Of a stretch of DNA of 62,698 nt, positions 7,652-16,910 are shown piece after piece. The DNA is from Cycloclasticus sp. (GTDB lineage Bacteria; Pseudomonadota; Gammaproteobacteria; Methylococcales; Cycloclasticaceae). Position 1 is the stretch's first letter, and every line of letters starts with the position of its first letter. The stretch covers positions 1 through 62,698 of the forward strand of contig NVUJ01000011.1 of the NCBI GenBank assembly GCA_002733135.1. The letters run 5' to 3'. The notes below the pieces were generated by a model, which had not been told where the DNA came from, did no database searches, and saw only the letters and a list, made by a program, of their open reading frames with translations. Made by a program: the position numbers and the translations under genes.

Positions 7652-9013
7652 ATGAACAGCAGCATTCAATCGCGTCTGATTGGTTCTGCCATGTTGGTTC
7701 TTTTTTGTTTTTTAGGCCTTGCGGGGTTAGTGTTTGATGCGGCTTACAAAAGGGGTGCTGAAAGTGCTCTGGATGAACAGTTACAAATTCACCTTTATTC
7801 AATTTTGGCCGAGGTTGAATTAAGTAACAATAACCAAATCAACATTCCCTCAAATTTATCAGAACCAAGGTTCTCTAGAATAAATTCTGGTTTGTCGGCC
7901 TATATTTATAATACCGAGGGGATTGTGTCTTGGAGAAGTTCTTCGTCGGTAGGTATAAATGTGGCAAGCGTAGCCAGTCTTAATGCTGGTCAAAAAACCT
8001 TTATTACAAAGCAGTTGGGTGAGCAATCGTATAAAGAATTACACTATAAAGCGATTTTAGAGAATTCTTCTGGCAAATCCAGCGCGTTCGAGTTCATCAT
8101 TATTGGTTCAACGGCAACTTTAGACATGCAAATCGCGAACTTTCGCTCAGTATTATGGCAATGGCTAGTGGGTATTGGCGTATTGTTAATCACCGTTCAA
8201 TTCTTAATTATTAGAAGAAGCCTTAAGCCATTAAGACAAATCGTGGTTGATTTAGAGGGGATTCATCAAGGTAAAATTCAACACTTACACTCCCATGACA
8301 GTAGGGAATTAAAAGACCTCGCAAGCACACTCAATAAGCTGATAGATAACGAACGTAAGCACCTTAAACGATATAGAAACACCCTGGCTGATTTAGCGCA
8401 CAGTTTAAAAACTCCACTTTCTGTTTTAACAGGTTTATACAACCAACCGGATTTATCGGCAGATGACATAGAAACATTGGAAGTCCAAACTCTGCAAATG
8501 AGGCAACTAGTTGATTATCAATTACAAAAGGCAGCCGCAAAAGGACACCAAACTATATCCGCACCTTTGAATTTACGGCCCATTATTCAACAATTAACAA
8601 ACTCTTTAGATAAAGTATATGCGGATAAAAATCTAAATTTAATGCAACAAGTCGATGACGATACTGTATTTAATGCTGAAAAAGGCGACATGTTTGAATT
8701 ATTCGGTAATTTGTTAGATAACGCTTATAAGTGGGCCGATTCGACGGTTCGAGTGAGTCTCCATTCTATAAAAGGTAGTAAGGATGCTTCATCGGGCATT
8801 CAATTCATTATTGAAGATGACGGGCCAGGTATCGCTGAAGATGAACTTGATAATGTTTTACAAAGGGGTATTCGAGTAGACGAAACTGTAAAAGGACACG
8901 GGATTGGCTTAGCCGTTGTGAAAGAACTGGTCACCATTTATAACGGTACCTTGGAGTCTGTGGCTAGTCAGGCCGGTGGGCAAAAATGGGTTGTTTTCTT
9001 ACCTGAATACTAA
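7652..9013 (+). CDS. phoQ: Membrane sensor histidine kinase, PhoQ-like
   Basis: A 453-residue sensor. Two membrane segments (about 9-30 and 167-187) bracket a periplasmic domain of about 135 residues. A HAMP-like linker, the H-box LADLAHSLKTPLS with phospho-acceptor His250, the N-box NLLDNAYKWA, and G-boxes DDGPGI and GHGIGLAVV follow. It pairs with the adjacent regulator. The last residues lie 14 bp from the convergent DUF7931 gene. PhoQ is chosen from the Lys-Thr-Pro H-box style and the synteny with purB; the periplasmic ligand is not evident from sequence. Confidence 0.8.
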   Translation: MNSSIQSRLIGSAMLVLFCFLGLAGLVFDAAYKRGAESALDEQLQIHLYSILAEVELSNNNQINIPSNLSEPRFSRINSGLSAYIYNTEGIVSWRSSSSVGINVASVASLNAGQKTFITKQLGEQSYKELHYKAILENSSGKSSAFEFIIIGSTATLDMQIANFRSVLWQWLVGIGVLLITVQFLIIRRSLKPLRQIVVDLEGIHQGKIQHLHSHDSRELKDLASTLNKLIDNERKHLKRYRNTLADLAHSLKTPLSVLTGLYNQPDLSADDIETLEVQTLQMRQLVDYQLQKAAAKGHQTISAPLNLRPIIQQLTNSLDKVYADKNLNLMQQVDDDTVFNAEKGDMFELFGNLLDNAYKWADSTVRVSLHSIKGSKDASSGIQFIIEDDGPGIAEDELDNVLQRGIRVDETVKGHGIGLAVVKELVTIYNGTLESVASQAGGQKWVVFLPEY

Positions 9014-9027
9014 TTTAAGGGCAGCTC

Positions 9028-9546
9028 TCATAATATGGCTGAACGAAACTCAACATCTGGCTCACTACGCTCCCAGGCATCTTTAAAAAATGATAAAAGA
9101 TGCGCAGTATAGTCCGCATCGGCAAAATTACAGTTGCCTGCATAGTGCTCGTTATTGGGTAGTTTAAAATAGGCGCTTCTGTCAAAACACACAAAATCAT
9201 CTTCACGCATTGAAACTGTCGGGTTAAGTTTTTTAAAGAATATACTGCTAGACAACTTATGAGATAGCCCCAATAAGCGATGAGAAATTCGTGTTATTGG
9301 GCGACTGTCTTTAATGAGAATATTGATTTTTGTTCTGTGGTTCTTTAAACAAAAATTCTCGCAAGCTCTAATAACAATGTCTGTATCGAAAATTTTAGGG
9401 CATAAGACATGACTAAAAATATTAACTTCAGTTTGCGCCTGATCCATCAGTTTAATAATTGCCAGTTTGTCTTCATCAAATGAATTTAAATCAAATACTG
9501 TATTGGTTTCCCTAAAAACCGCGCTTTCTAGCGAATCTGTGGACAT
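9028..9546 (-). CDS. DUF7931 (PLD-like fold) family protein
   Basis: A 172-residue protein of unknown role. The pattern is that of the DUF7931 domain found in Pseudomonas and relatives, sometimes fused to acetyltransferases: an AQTEVNIFSHVLCPKIFDTD strand-helix, KINILIKDSRPI, HRLLGLSHKL, then FVCFDRSAYFKLPNN, and a C-terminal FKDAWERSEPDVEFR. It has neither a signal peptide nor an acetyltransferase domain. The catalytic HxK motifs of true phospholipase D are absent, so it is probably a non-enzymatic relative. It is transcribed alone, convergent to the sensor kinase. Confidence 0.65.
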   Translation of the reverse strand: MSTDSLESAVFRETNTVFDLNSFDEDKLAIIKLMDQAQTEVNIFSHVLCPKIFDTDIVIRACENFCLKNHRTKINILIKDSRPITRISHRLLGLSHKLSSSIFFKKLNPTVSMREDDFVCFDRSAYFKLPNNEHYAGNCNFADADYTAHLLSFFKDAWERSEPDVEFRSAIL

Positions 9547-9610
9547 AATAATCTCCTTGAAAGTTATGTAACCACTACAGTTAAGCAGTGCTTATGAGGA
9601 ATTGCAATAG

Positions 9611-9712
9611 CGCAAAAAAAACCGAATCATAAGATTCGGTTTAGGATACAGGGCTCAAAGTTCATATAAGGAGGGGAGAGAGAAAATGAACTTATCTAAA
9701 TTACCCTGTATT
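9611..9712 (-). ncRNA. Candidate small RNA (about 100 nt) downstream of purB
   Basis: Read on the minus strand, two nested 8-bp perfect stems are followed directly by an intrinsic terminator. The outer stem pairs 9704-9711 with 9646-9653 (ATACAGGG/CCCTGTAT). The inner stem pairs 9686-9693 with 9658-9665 (AAGTTCAT/ATGAACTT). The 20-nt apical loop (9666-9685) is pyrimidine-rich and includes CUCCCCUCCUU, which could pair with Shine-Dalgarno sequences. This is the general plan of an Hfq-type regulator. No strong promoter was found; a weak CATACT -10 lies just upstream, so it may instead be cut from the purB 3' UTR. No known RNA family was recognised. Confidence 0.45.
9618..9643 (-). terminator. 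Rho-independent terminator of the purB transcript or downstream small RNA
   Basis: A 10-bp stem (AAACCGAATC at 9619-9628 with GATTCGGTTT at 9633-9642) and a 4-nt loop are followed, in the minus-strand sense, by eight U residues. It lies about 120 nt beyond the purB stop and protects the DUF7931 gene from read-through. Confidence 0.9.
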
Positions 9713-9763
9713 GATGTTTAGTATGGCACCTGAAACTTAACGCAATATGAACAGTGTCACTGT

Positions 9764-12251
<2,488 letters not shown>

Positions 12252-12263
12252 TTTGAAGCGTTG

Positions 12264-12719
12264 CTAGGGTCCGTTTAGGTAAGATTTAATCATATCTAAC
12301 GAGTAACGTTTACCGGCAAGATAATCATTCAGACTTTCTAAGATAACGGGAGTTCTTAACCTATCTTTGCTCGCCGAAATTTCATCGTAAGTCATCCAAA
12401 GCGCACGAATAATTCCATTATCTAAAATCGCCGCTTCGTTAGCGGCCCCAACAGTGCCTAAAAATGTCGTACGGAAGTAGGTGGTTTCATTTGCATCGTT
12501 ATGCCATAGATATGAACCCACAATAGCCGTAGCAGTAAACGCATACCCCGTCTCTTCCAGCGTTTCCCTAACCACCGCATCTTCCAAGCTTTCATTCACC
12601 TCTAGATGCCCAGCGGGCTGGTTCAACACAGCGCCAGTCGGAGATTCTTCTTCCACCATAAGAAATTTGCCGTCAAGTTCAACAAGTGAAGCCACGATAA
12701 CATTGGGTTTCCAGATCAT
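12264..12719 (-). CDS. nudJ: Nudix phosphohydrolase NudJ
   Basis: About 151 residues in the form chosen here. The Nudix box GHLEVNESLEDAVVRETLEE continues as TGY and fits Gx5Ex7REUxEExGU, so it should bind Mg2+ and hydrolyse a nucleoside diphosphate linkage. NudJ of E. coli acts on thiamine diphosphate and NTPs. An upstream in-frame ATG at 12749 would add 10 residues. The inner start was chosen because NudJ proteins begin a few residues before the (K/T)PxVxVA strand, here MIWKPNVIVA. No strong ribosome binding site separates the two. The nudJ-mnmA order is the same as in enterics. Confidence 0.88.
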   Translation of the reverse strand: MIWKPNVIVASLVELDGKFLMVEEESPTGAVLNQPAGHLEVNESLEDAVVRETLEETGYAFTATAIVGSYLWHNDANETTYFRTTFLGTVGAANEAAILDNGIIRALWMTYDEISASKDRLRTPVILESLNDYLAGKRYSLDMIKSYLNGP

Positions 12720-12816
12720 GCGGGGTAGTAATAGTGATTGATGAATCATTATAGAATAAAACAGTTAAGTCTGGCTTAAAACTGCCTTGTTACGTAAACT
12801 TTTAGTATCTATACGA

Positions 12817-12836
12817 GGTTAATAGATGGATTAACC
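12817..12836. repeat. Inverted repeat GGTTAAT/ATTAACC upstream of the sulfotransferase gene
   Basis: Perfect 7-bp arms at 12817-12823 and 12830-12836 with a 6-bp spacer lie in the intergenic region between nudJ and the sulfotransferase gene. It could be an operator or a leftover of an insertion; nothing else supports either view. Confidence 0.4.
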
Positions 12837-12853
12837 CTCTTCATTTCAAAAAC

Positions 12854-12862
12854 GTTAGATGC
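12854..12862 (+). other. Integron-core-site-like motif GTTAGATGC (5' boundary)
   Basis: GTTAGATGC fits the GTTRRRY core site at which integron gene cassettes begin, and is preceded by AAC as in typical attC ends. It lies 56 bp before the sulfotransferase start codon. Its exact inverted copy lies just after that gene. The match is short and no integrase gene is in the window. Confidence 0.35.
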
Positions 12863-12909
12863 CGAAAAGAATTACTTCAGAGCATTAGAGCCAAAGAAAC
12901 AGAAAGCCA

Positions 12910-13515
12910 ATGAAAAGAATATTAATGAGAACCAAACATGTAATTGACTCAATGAAACATAGTTATCTTGATGAATTTGTATTTATTCATATTAACAAAA
13001 CCGGCGGAAGCAGTATTGAGAAAGCTTTAAATATCCCGTTTGAGCATAAGACTGCGTTAGAAAAAAGCGCAGAAATTGGACAAAAGAATTGGAACAGAAA
13101 GCTAACCTTCACCGTGGTAAGAAACCCTTGGGATAAAGTTGTATCACATTACCATTATCGCGTTAAAACAAATCAAACTGATTTGCAAGACAACCCAATT
13201 GAATTTAAAGAGTGGGTGAAACGCGCATATGGAAATCAGGATGCTTTTTATTATGACATTCCAAAAATGTTTATGCCTCAAACAAATTGGATTTCGGATA
13301 AGAATGGAAACTTTATGATAGATGAAATAATACGTTTTGAGAATCTTGAGAGAGAATTCAATGAAGTAGTAAAAATGATTGGAAAGAAAGTATCCTTGCC
13401 GCATATAAAAAATTCTAACCGCGGAAACTTCCGAGAGTATTACGATGAAGAAACAATCGAAATAGTGCAAAAATGGTTTGAGAGTGACATAGAAAGATTT
13501 GATTACCAGTTTTGA
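12910..13515 (+). CDS. Sulfotransferase-family protein
   Basis: A 201-residue protein of the sulfotransferase-2 type, which moves a sulfuryl group from PAPS to a sugar or other hydroxyl. The 5'-phosphosulfate loop is INKTGGSS (about 29-35). The 3'-phosphate motif is VVRNPWDKVVSHY (69-81), with Arg71 and Ser79. The acceptor is unknown; capsule or lipopolysaccharide sugars are typical. It stands alone between housekeeping genes, looks more AT-rich than its neighbours and is bracketed by inverted GTTAGATGC/GCATCTAAC motifs. All this suggests acquisition by transfer. It lies within the usual short range of this family (about 200-250 residues). Confidence 0.8.
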   Translation: MKRILMRTKHVIDSMKHSYLDEFVFIHINKTGGSSIEKALNIPFEHKTALEKSAEIGQKNWNRKLTFTVVRNPWDKVVSHYHYRVKTNQTDLQDNPIEFKEWVKRAYGNQDAFYYDIPKMFMPQTNWISDKNGNFMIDEIIRFENLEREFNEVVKMIGKKVSLPHIKNSNRGNFREYYDEETIEIVQKWFESDIERFDYQF

Positions 13516-13522
13516 ATAACGT

Positions 13523-13531
13523 GCATCTAAC
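13523..13531 (+). other. attC-R''-like motif GCATCTAAC (3' boundary)
   Basis: GCATCTAAC fits RYYYAAC, the start of an attC site, and is the perfect reverse complement of the motif at 12854-12862. It begins 8 bp after the sulfotransferase stop codon, the usual spacing for a cassette. The rest of an attC (a longer imperfect palindrome ending in GTTRRRY) could not be found in the next 200 bp, so the site is at best degenerate. Confidence 0.3.
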
Positions 13532-13727
13532 AATAGGTGACTGAGCCCAAACTGATCACATTAAGAAGTTAAGTTTGTGGATGAAAGGGGGTGAACATTA
13601 GCAATGTTTCGGCTTGTTGATAGCCTTGTATACTGAGCACTAATAATCATGAGCTCTGGTGCCGAGCTTCATTGTTAATAATGCGACTTAGCAAAAGGGC
13701 GCTTGAATTTTTTACTAAGGAATATAT

Positions 13728-14153
13728 ATGAAGATATGCGGCATAGAGCTGACGGCTAATGATGCGGTTATTTGTTTGCTTGAATTGGATAATCTGCAAT
13801 TTAATTTACCCGATTGCAGGGTGCGAAAAATAACCTTACCTAAAAATCATACGTGCGAAGACCTTCAGTATTTTCAAACGACATTCGTTAAATTAATGAA
13901 TGACTATGGCATTAACAAGGTGGCGATTAAAGAACGCCCACCTAAAGGGAGGTTTGCCGGAGGCGCTATTGGTTTTAAATTAGAGGCTGCACTTCAGCTA
14001 ATGGCCGATATTGACGTGGTTATGTTGTCGCAAAAGGATATTAAGCTTGGGCAATCGGAAAACAGCTTACCCGTCGCGTTTGCTGAGACGGGATTAAAAG
14101 CATTTCAAGAAACGGCCTTTACAGTGGCTTATGTGGCTCATGTGTTACGGTAA
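13728..14153 (+). CDS. DUF3010 family protein
   Basis: A 141-residue protein matching DUF3010. The pattern is an RNase-H-like opening (MKICGIELTANDAVICLLEL), then a conserved IKERPPKGRFAGGAIGFKLE block at about residues 65-85, then VVMLSQKDIKLG and a helical end. The fold resembles RNase H/RuvC proteins, but the full acidic triad is not obvious. Function is unknown. It is monocistronic with an AAGGA ribosome site 8 bp upstream, and convergent to the LysR gene 30 bp away. Confidence 0.75.
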   Translation: MKICGIELTANDAVICLLELDNLQFNLPDCRVRKITLPKNHTCEDLQYFQTTFVKLMNDYGINKVAIKERPPKGRFAGGAIGFKLEAALQLMADIDVVMLSQKDIKLGQSENSLPVAFAETGLKAFQETAFTVAYVAHVLR

Positions 14154-14183
14154 CTACAAAAACGCTTTGAGTTTTTTAAACGT

Positions 14184-15104
14184 TTAATGAATATTAATAG
14201 CTCCGAAAAAACTCGGGTCAATTAACTCAATAAAATTCTTTGCTGGCATTGATAAAGCACCTTTCCTTTTCATCGTAACACCATAATAGTTATCAGGAAA
14301 ATATTTTGATAAGGGTTTTGAAATAAGCTTTTCATCGCCTGTTAGAGACACGCTAGTAACGATAGATATACCCAAACCTAGTTCTACATACTTCTTAATA
14401 ATCTCCCAACTCCACGCTTCAAGCGAGGTTTTGTAACGTAGTTTATGTTTTTGAAGCACGTCATCCACAATGCGCCATGTATTAAGGTGTTGTGGTGGTA
14501 GAATAAGGTCGTATTGGACAATATCTTTTAGCGTTACATCGTTTAACGAGGCGAGTGGATGGCCGAATGGCATGATGAGTACGGGTACAAAGCGATACAC
14601 TTGTTTATAAAGGATATCTGCGGGCACTTCCAACATAGGGCCTACGGCAAAGTCTACTTCGCCGTTTCTAATTGCATCTACGCCCAATTTACCCGATACG
14701 TTATGTAATCGTATATGTACATTGGGGTAGCGTTGTTTAAACGTTTCTATAATAGTGGGTAGCAAATGCAAAATACTGGCTTCACCGGCGGCGATATTAA
14801 TTTCGGCGGCTTCTTCTGGTTCATTCATGGCGGTAAAGCGCGTTGGTAGGCTATCCATCTGTTCTACCAGTGGTTGCGCCAGTTCTAATAGTTTTTTACC
14901 CGCATCGGTTAGCGATATTTTAGGGCCGTTACGTGTAAATAATTTTGCTTTGAGTTCTTTCTCTAAGCTCTGTATTTGTAGTGATACCGATGGTTGGCTC
15001 AGTTGCAATAACTCTGCTGCTTTTGAAAACCCTCCCACTTTCGCCGCCATGCAAAATGAGCGTAACTGTTTGTGCCTGTTGGCTTTTATTATAGGTTCTG
15101 TCAT
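14184..15104 (-). CDS. LysR-family transcriptional regulator (probable glyoxylate-shunt regulator)
   Basis: A 306-residue LysR protein, CysB/Cbl-like in style. The N-terminal winged helix-turn-helix (about 11-70, FSKAAELLQLSQPSVSLQIQ) is followed by a linker and a periplasmic-binding-protein-like effector domain. It is divergent from aceB, and the 123-bp space between them holds a long perfect inverted repeat. By the usual LysR logic it should control aceB/aceA and itself, with an acetate- or glyoxylate-related co-inducer. The target assignment is inferred from position only. Confidence 0.8.
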   Translation of the reverse strand: MTEPIIKANRHKQLRSFCMAAKVGGFSKAAELLQLSQPSVSLQIQSLEKELKAKLFTRNGPKISLTDAGKKLLELAQPLVEQMDSLPTRFTAMNEPEEAAEINIAAGEASILHLLPTIIETFKQRYPNVHIRLHNVSGKLGVDAIRNGEVDFAVGPMLEVPADILYKQVYRFVPVLIMPFGHPLASLNDVTLKDIVQYDLILPPQHLNTWRIVDDVLQKHKLRYKTSLEAWSWEIIKKYVELGLGISIVTSVSLTGDEKLISKPLSKYFPDNYYGVTMKRKGALSMPAKNFIELIDPSFFGAINIH

Positions 15105-15112
15105 AGGATCAT

Positions 15113-15139
15113 TCTATCATTAATTTTATTAATGATAGA
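15113..15139. promoter_or_regulatory. 12-bp perfect inverted repeat between lysR and aceB (LysR operator candidate)
   Basis: TCTATCATTAAT (15113-15124) and ATTAATGATAGA (15128-15139) are perfect inverted arms with a TTT spacer. The repeat starts 8 bp upstream of the regulator start codon and ends well upstream of the aceB promoter. This is the place where LysR proteins both autorepress and activate the divergent target. It contains T-N11-A half-site geometry. Confidence 0.6.
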
Positions 15140-15155
15140 GATAGCTTTATTGGGA

Positions 15156-15219
15156 TTGTAGAGGGGTAGAAAAGCCATATAATGCAATGCAGAACCCTCG
15201 TATAAGACAGTTTTAGGAG
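15156..15219 (+). promoter_or_regulatory. aceB promoter and ribosome binding site
   Basis: A -35 TTGTAG (15156-15161), a 16-bp spacer and a perfect -10 TATAAT (15178-15183) are followed by the Shine-Dalgarno AGGAG (15215-15219), 8 bp before the aceB ATG at 15228. The poor -35 beside a perfect -10 is typical of an activator-dependent promoter. Confidence 0.6.
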
Positions 15220-15227
15220 CTTTAGGA

Positions 15228-16811
15228 ATGAAACAACTAACGTTTACAGGCGAAATGACGCCTGAATATGCAAGCATCTATACCGATGAAGCCAATAATT
15301 TTGTGGCAACACTGGCGGAAGAGTTTGCGCCTCGTGTACGCGCGCTATTGGATGCGCGGCAAGTAAGGCAAGCTGAGACTGATGCCGGTAAGTTACCTGA
15401 CTTTCTACCTGAAACAAAAGACATCCGTGATGGCGATTGGAATATTCTAGGCGTACCAGACGACCTACAAGACAGGCGCGTAGAAATTACTGGCCCAGTA
15501 GACCGTAAAATGATTATTAATGCCTTAAACGCGAACGTTAAGGTGTTTATGGCTGATTTTGAAGACTCTTTGTCTCCTACATGGGAAAAAGTAGCGCAAG
15601 GCCAAATCAATATGCGTGATGCGGTTAATGGCACCATTTCGTTAGAAGACCCTAAATCTGGCAAGCATTACGAATTGAACGAAGACCCGGCCGTATTAAT
15701 CTGTCGTGCGCGTGGCTTACATTTACCTGAAAAGCACATTCGTTTATATGACCAAGAAATTCCTGGCGGTTTAATCGATTTCGCCTATTACTTTTTCCAT
15801 AACTATAAAGCGTTGATGGCGAAAAGTTCTGCTTCTTATTTTTACATTCCTAAACTTCAATCGCATCAAGAAGCTCGTTGGTGGGCGGATGTGATGGATA
15901 AAGCGGAAGACCTCGTCGACATTAAGCGCGGCACAGTTAAAGCAACCGTATTGATTGAAACATTACCGGCTGTGTTCGAAATGGACGAAATTTTGCACGA
16001 ATTCCGCGACCATATTGTTGCGTTGAATTGTGGTCGTTGGGACTATATCTTCAGCTATATCAAAACGCTGAGAAATTTCCCAGATCGCGTGCTTCCAGAT
16101 CGCCAAGCGGTGACGATGAACAAGCCTTTCTTAAGTGCTTATTCACGCTTATTGATTAAAACGTGTCACAAACGTGGTGCGTTAGCGATGGGCGGCATGG
16201 CGGCGTTTATTCCGTCTAAAGACCCTGAAGAAAATGCAGCGGTATTAAAGCGCGTGGTGGACGACAAAACACTTGAAGCACAAAATGGCCACGATGGCAC
16301 ATGGGTTGCTCACCCTGGTTTAGCGGATACAGCGATGGCTGTGCTAGATGAATACATCGGTGAAGGTAACGCCAACCAAATGAGCGTAAGCCGTGCGGAT
16401 GATGCTGATGTTACAGCTGCAGAATTGCTTGAGCCGTGTGAAGGCGAGAGAACGGAAGAGGGTATGCGCGCTAACATTCGTATTGCGGTTCAATACCTTG
16501 AAGCTTGGATTCAAGGCAATGGTTGCGTGCCAATTTACGGTTTGATGGAAGACGCGGCAACGGCTGAAATTTCTCGTTCATCTATCTGGCAGTGGATTCA
16601 CCACGGTAAAGAATTAAGCAACGGCAAAAAAGTAACCGTTGAATTGTTCCGCCAACTTATGATTGAAGAATTGGAAACGATTAAGTCGGAAGTGGGCGAA
16701 GAACGCTTTAACGCAGGTCGTTTTGATGAAGCAGCAAAACTCATGGATCGTTTTACAACGTCAGAAGAATTGGTGGATTTCTTAACCGTATCCGCCTACG
16801 AATACTTATAG
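15228..16811 (+). CDS. aceB: Malate synthase A
   Basis: A 527-residue enzyme that condenses glyoxylate with acetyl-CoA to malate, the second step of the glyoxylate shunt. The length and motifs (FMADFEDSLSPTWEK around residue 105, then LIETLPAVFEMDEILHE, NCGRWDYIFSYIK and GALAMGGMAAFIP) are those of isoform A, not the 720-residue isoform G. It is followed 99 bp later by aceA in the same direction. Isocitrate dehydrogenase kinase/phosphatase (aceK) is not present in the window. Confidence 0.97.
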   Translation: MKQLTFTGEMTPEYASIYTDEANNFVATLAEEFAPRVRALLDARQVRQAETDAGKLPDFLPETKDIRDGDWNILGVPDDLQDRRVEITGPVDRKMIINALNANVKVFMADFEDSLSPTWEKVAQGQINMRDAVNGTISLEDPKSGKHYELNEDPAVLICRARGLHLPEKHIRLYDQEIPGGLIDFAYYFFHNYKALMAKSSASYFYIPKLQSHQEARWWADVMDKAEDLVDIKRGTVKATVLIETLPAVFEMDEILHEFRDHIVALNCGRWDYIFSYIKTLRNFPDRVLPDRQAVTMNKPFLSAYSRLLIKTCHKRGALAMGGMAAFIPSKDPEENAAVLKRVVDDKTLEAQNGHDGTWVAHPGLADTAMAVLDEYIGEGNANQMSVSRADDADVTAAELLEPCEGERTEEGMRANIRIAVQYLEAWIQGNGCVPIYGLMEDAATAEISRSSIWQWIHHGKELSNGKKVTVELFRQLMIEELETIKSEVGEERFNAGRFDEAAKLMDRFTTSEELVDFLTVSAYEYL

Positions 16812-16910
16812 TCACAGACCATAAGTTTCGTTGAACTAAAAAAACATTTCCACTTAACTCAGCTTTACAATTTTTAAACTTTAAATTTAACTAACCGACA
16901 GGAGATAACA

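Noticed and set aside
9686-9721. Eleven-codon open frame with an AAGGAGGGG ribosome-like site on the plus strand
   Set aside because: The purine tract is the apical loop of the minus-strand hairpin, the peptide (MNLSKLPCIDV) is tiny, and no promoter points that way.
13531-13727. A complete attC site after the sulfotransferase gene
   Set aside because: No matching GTTRRRY end and no long imperfect palindrome could be found in this stretch.
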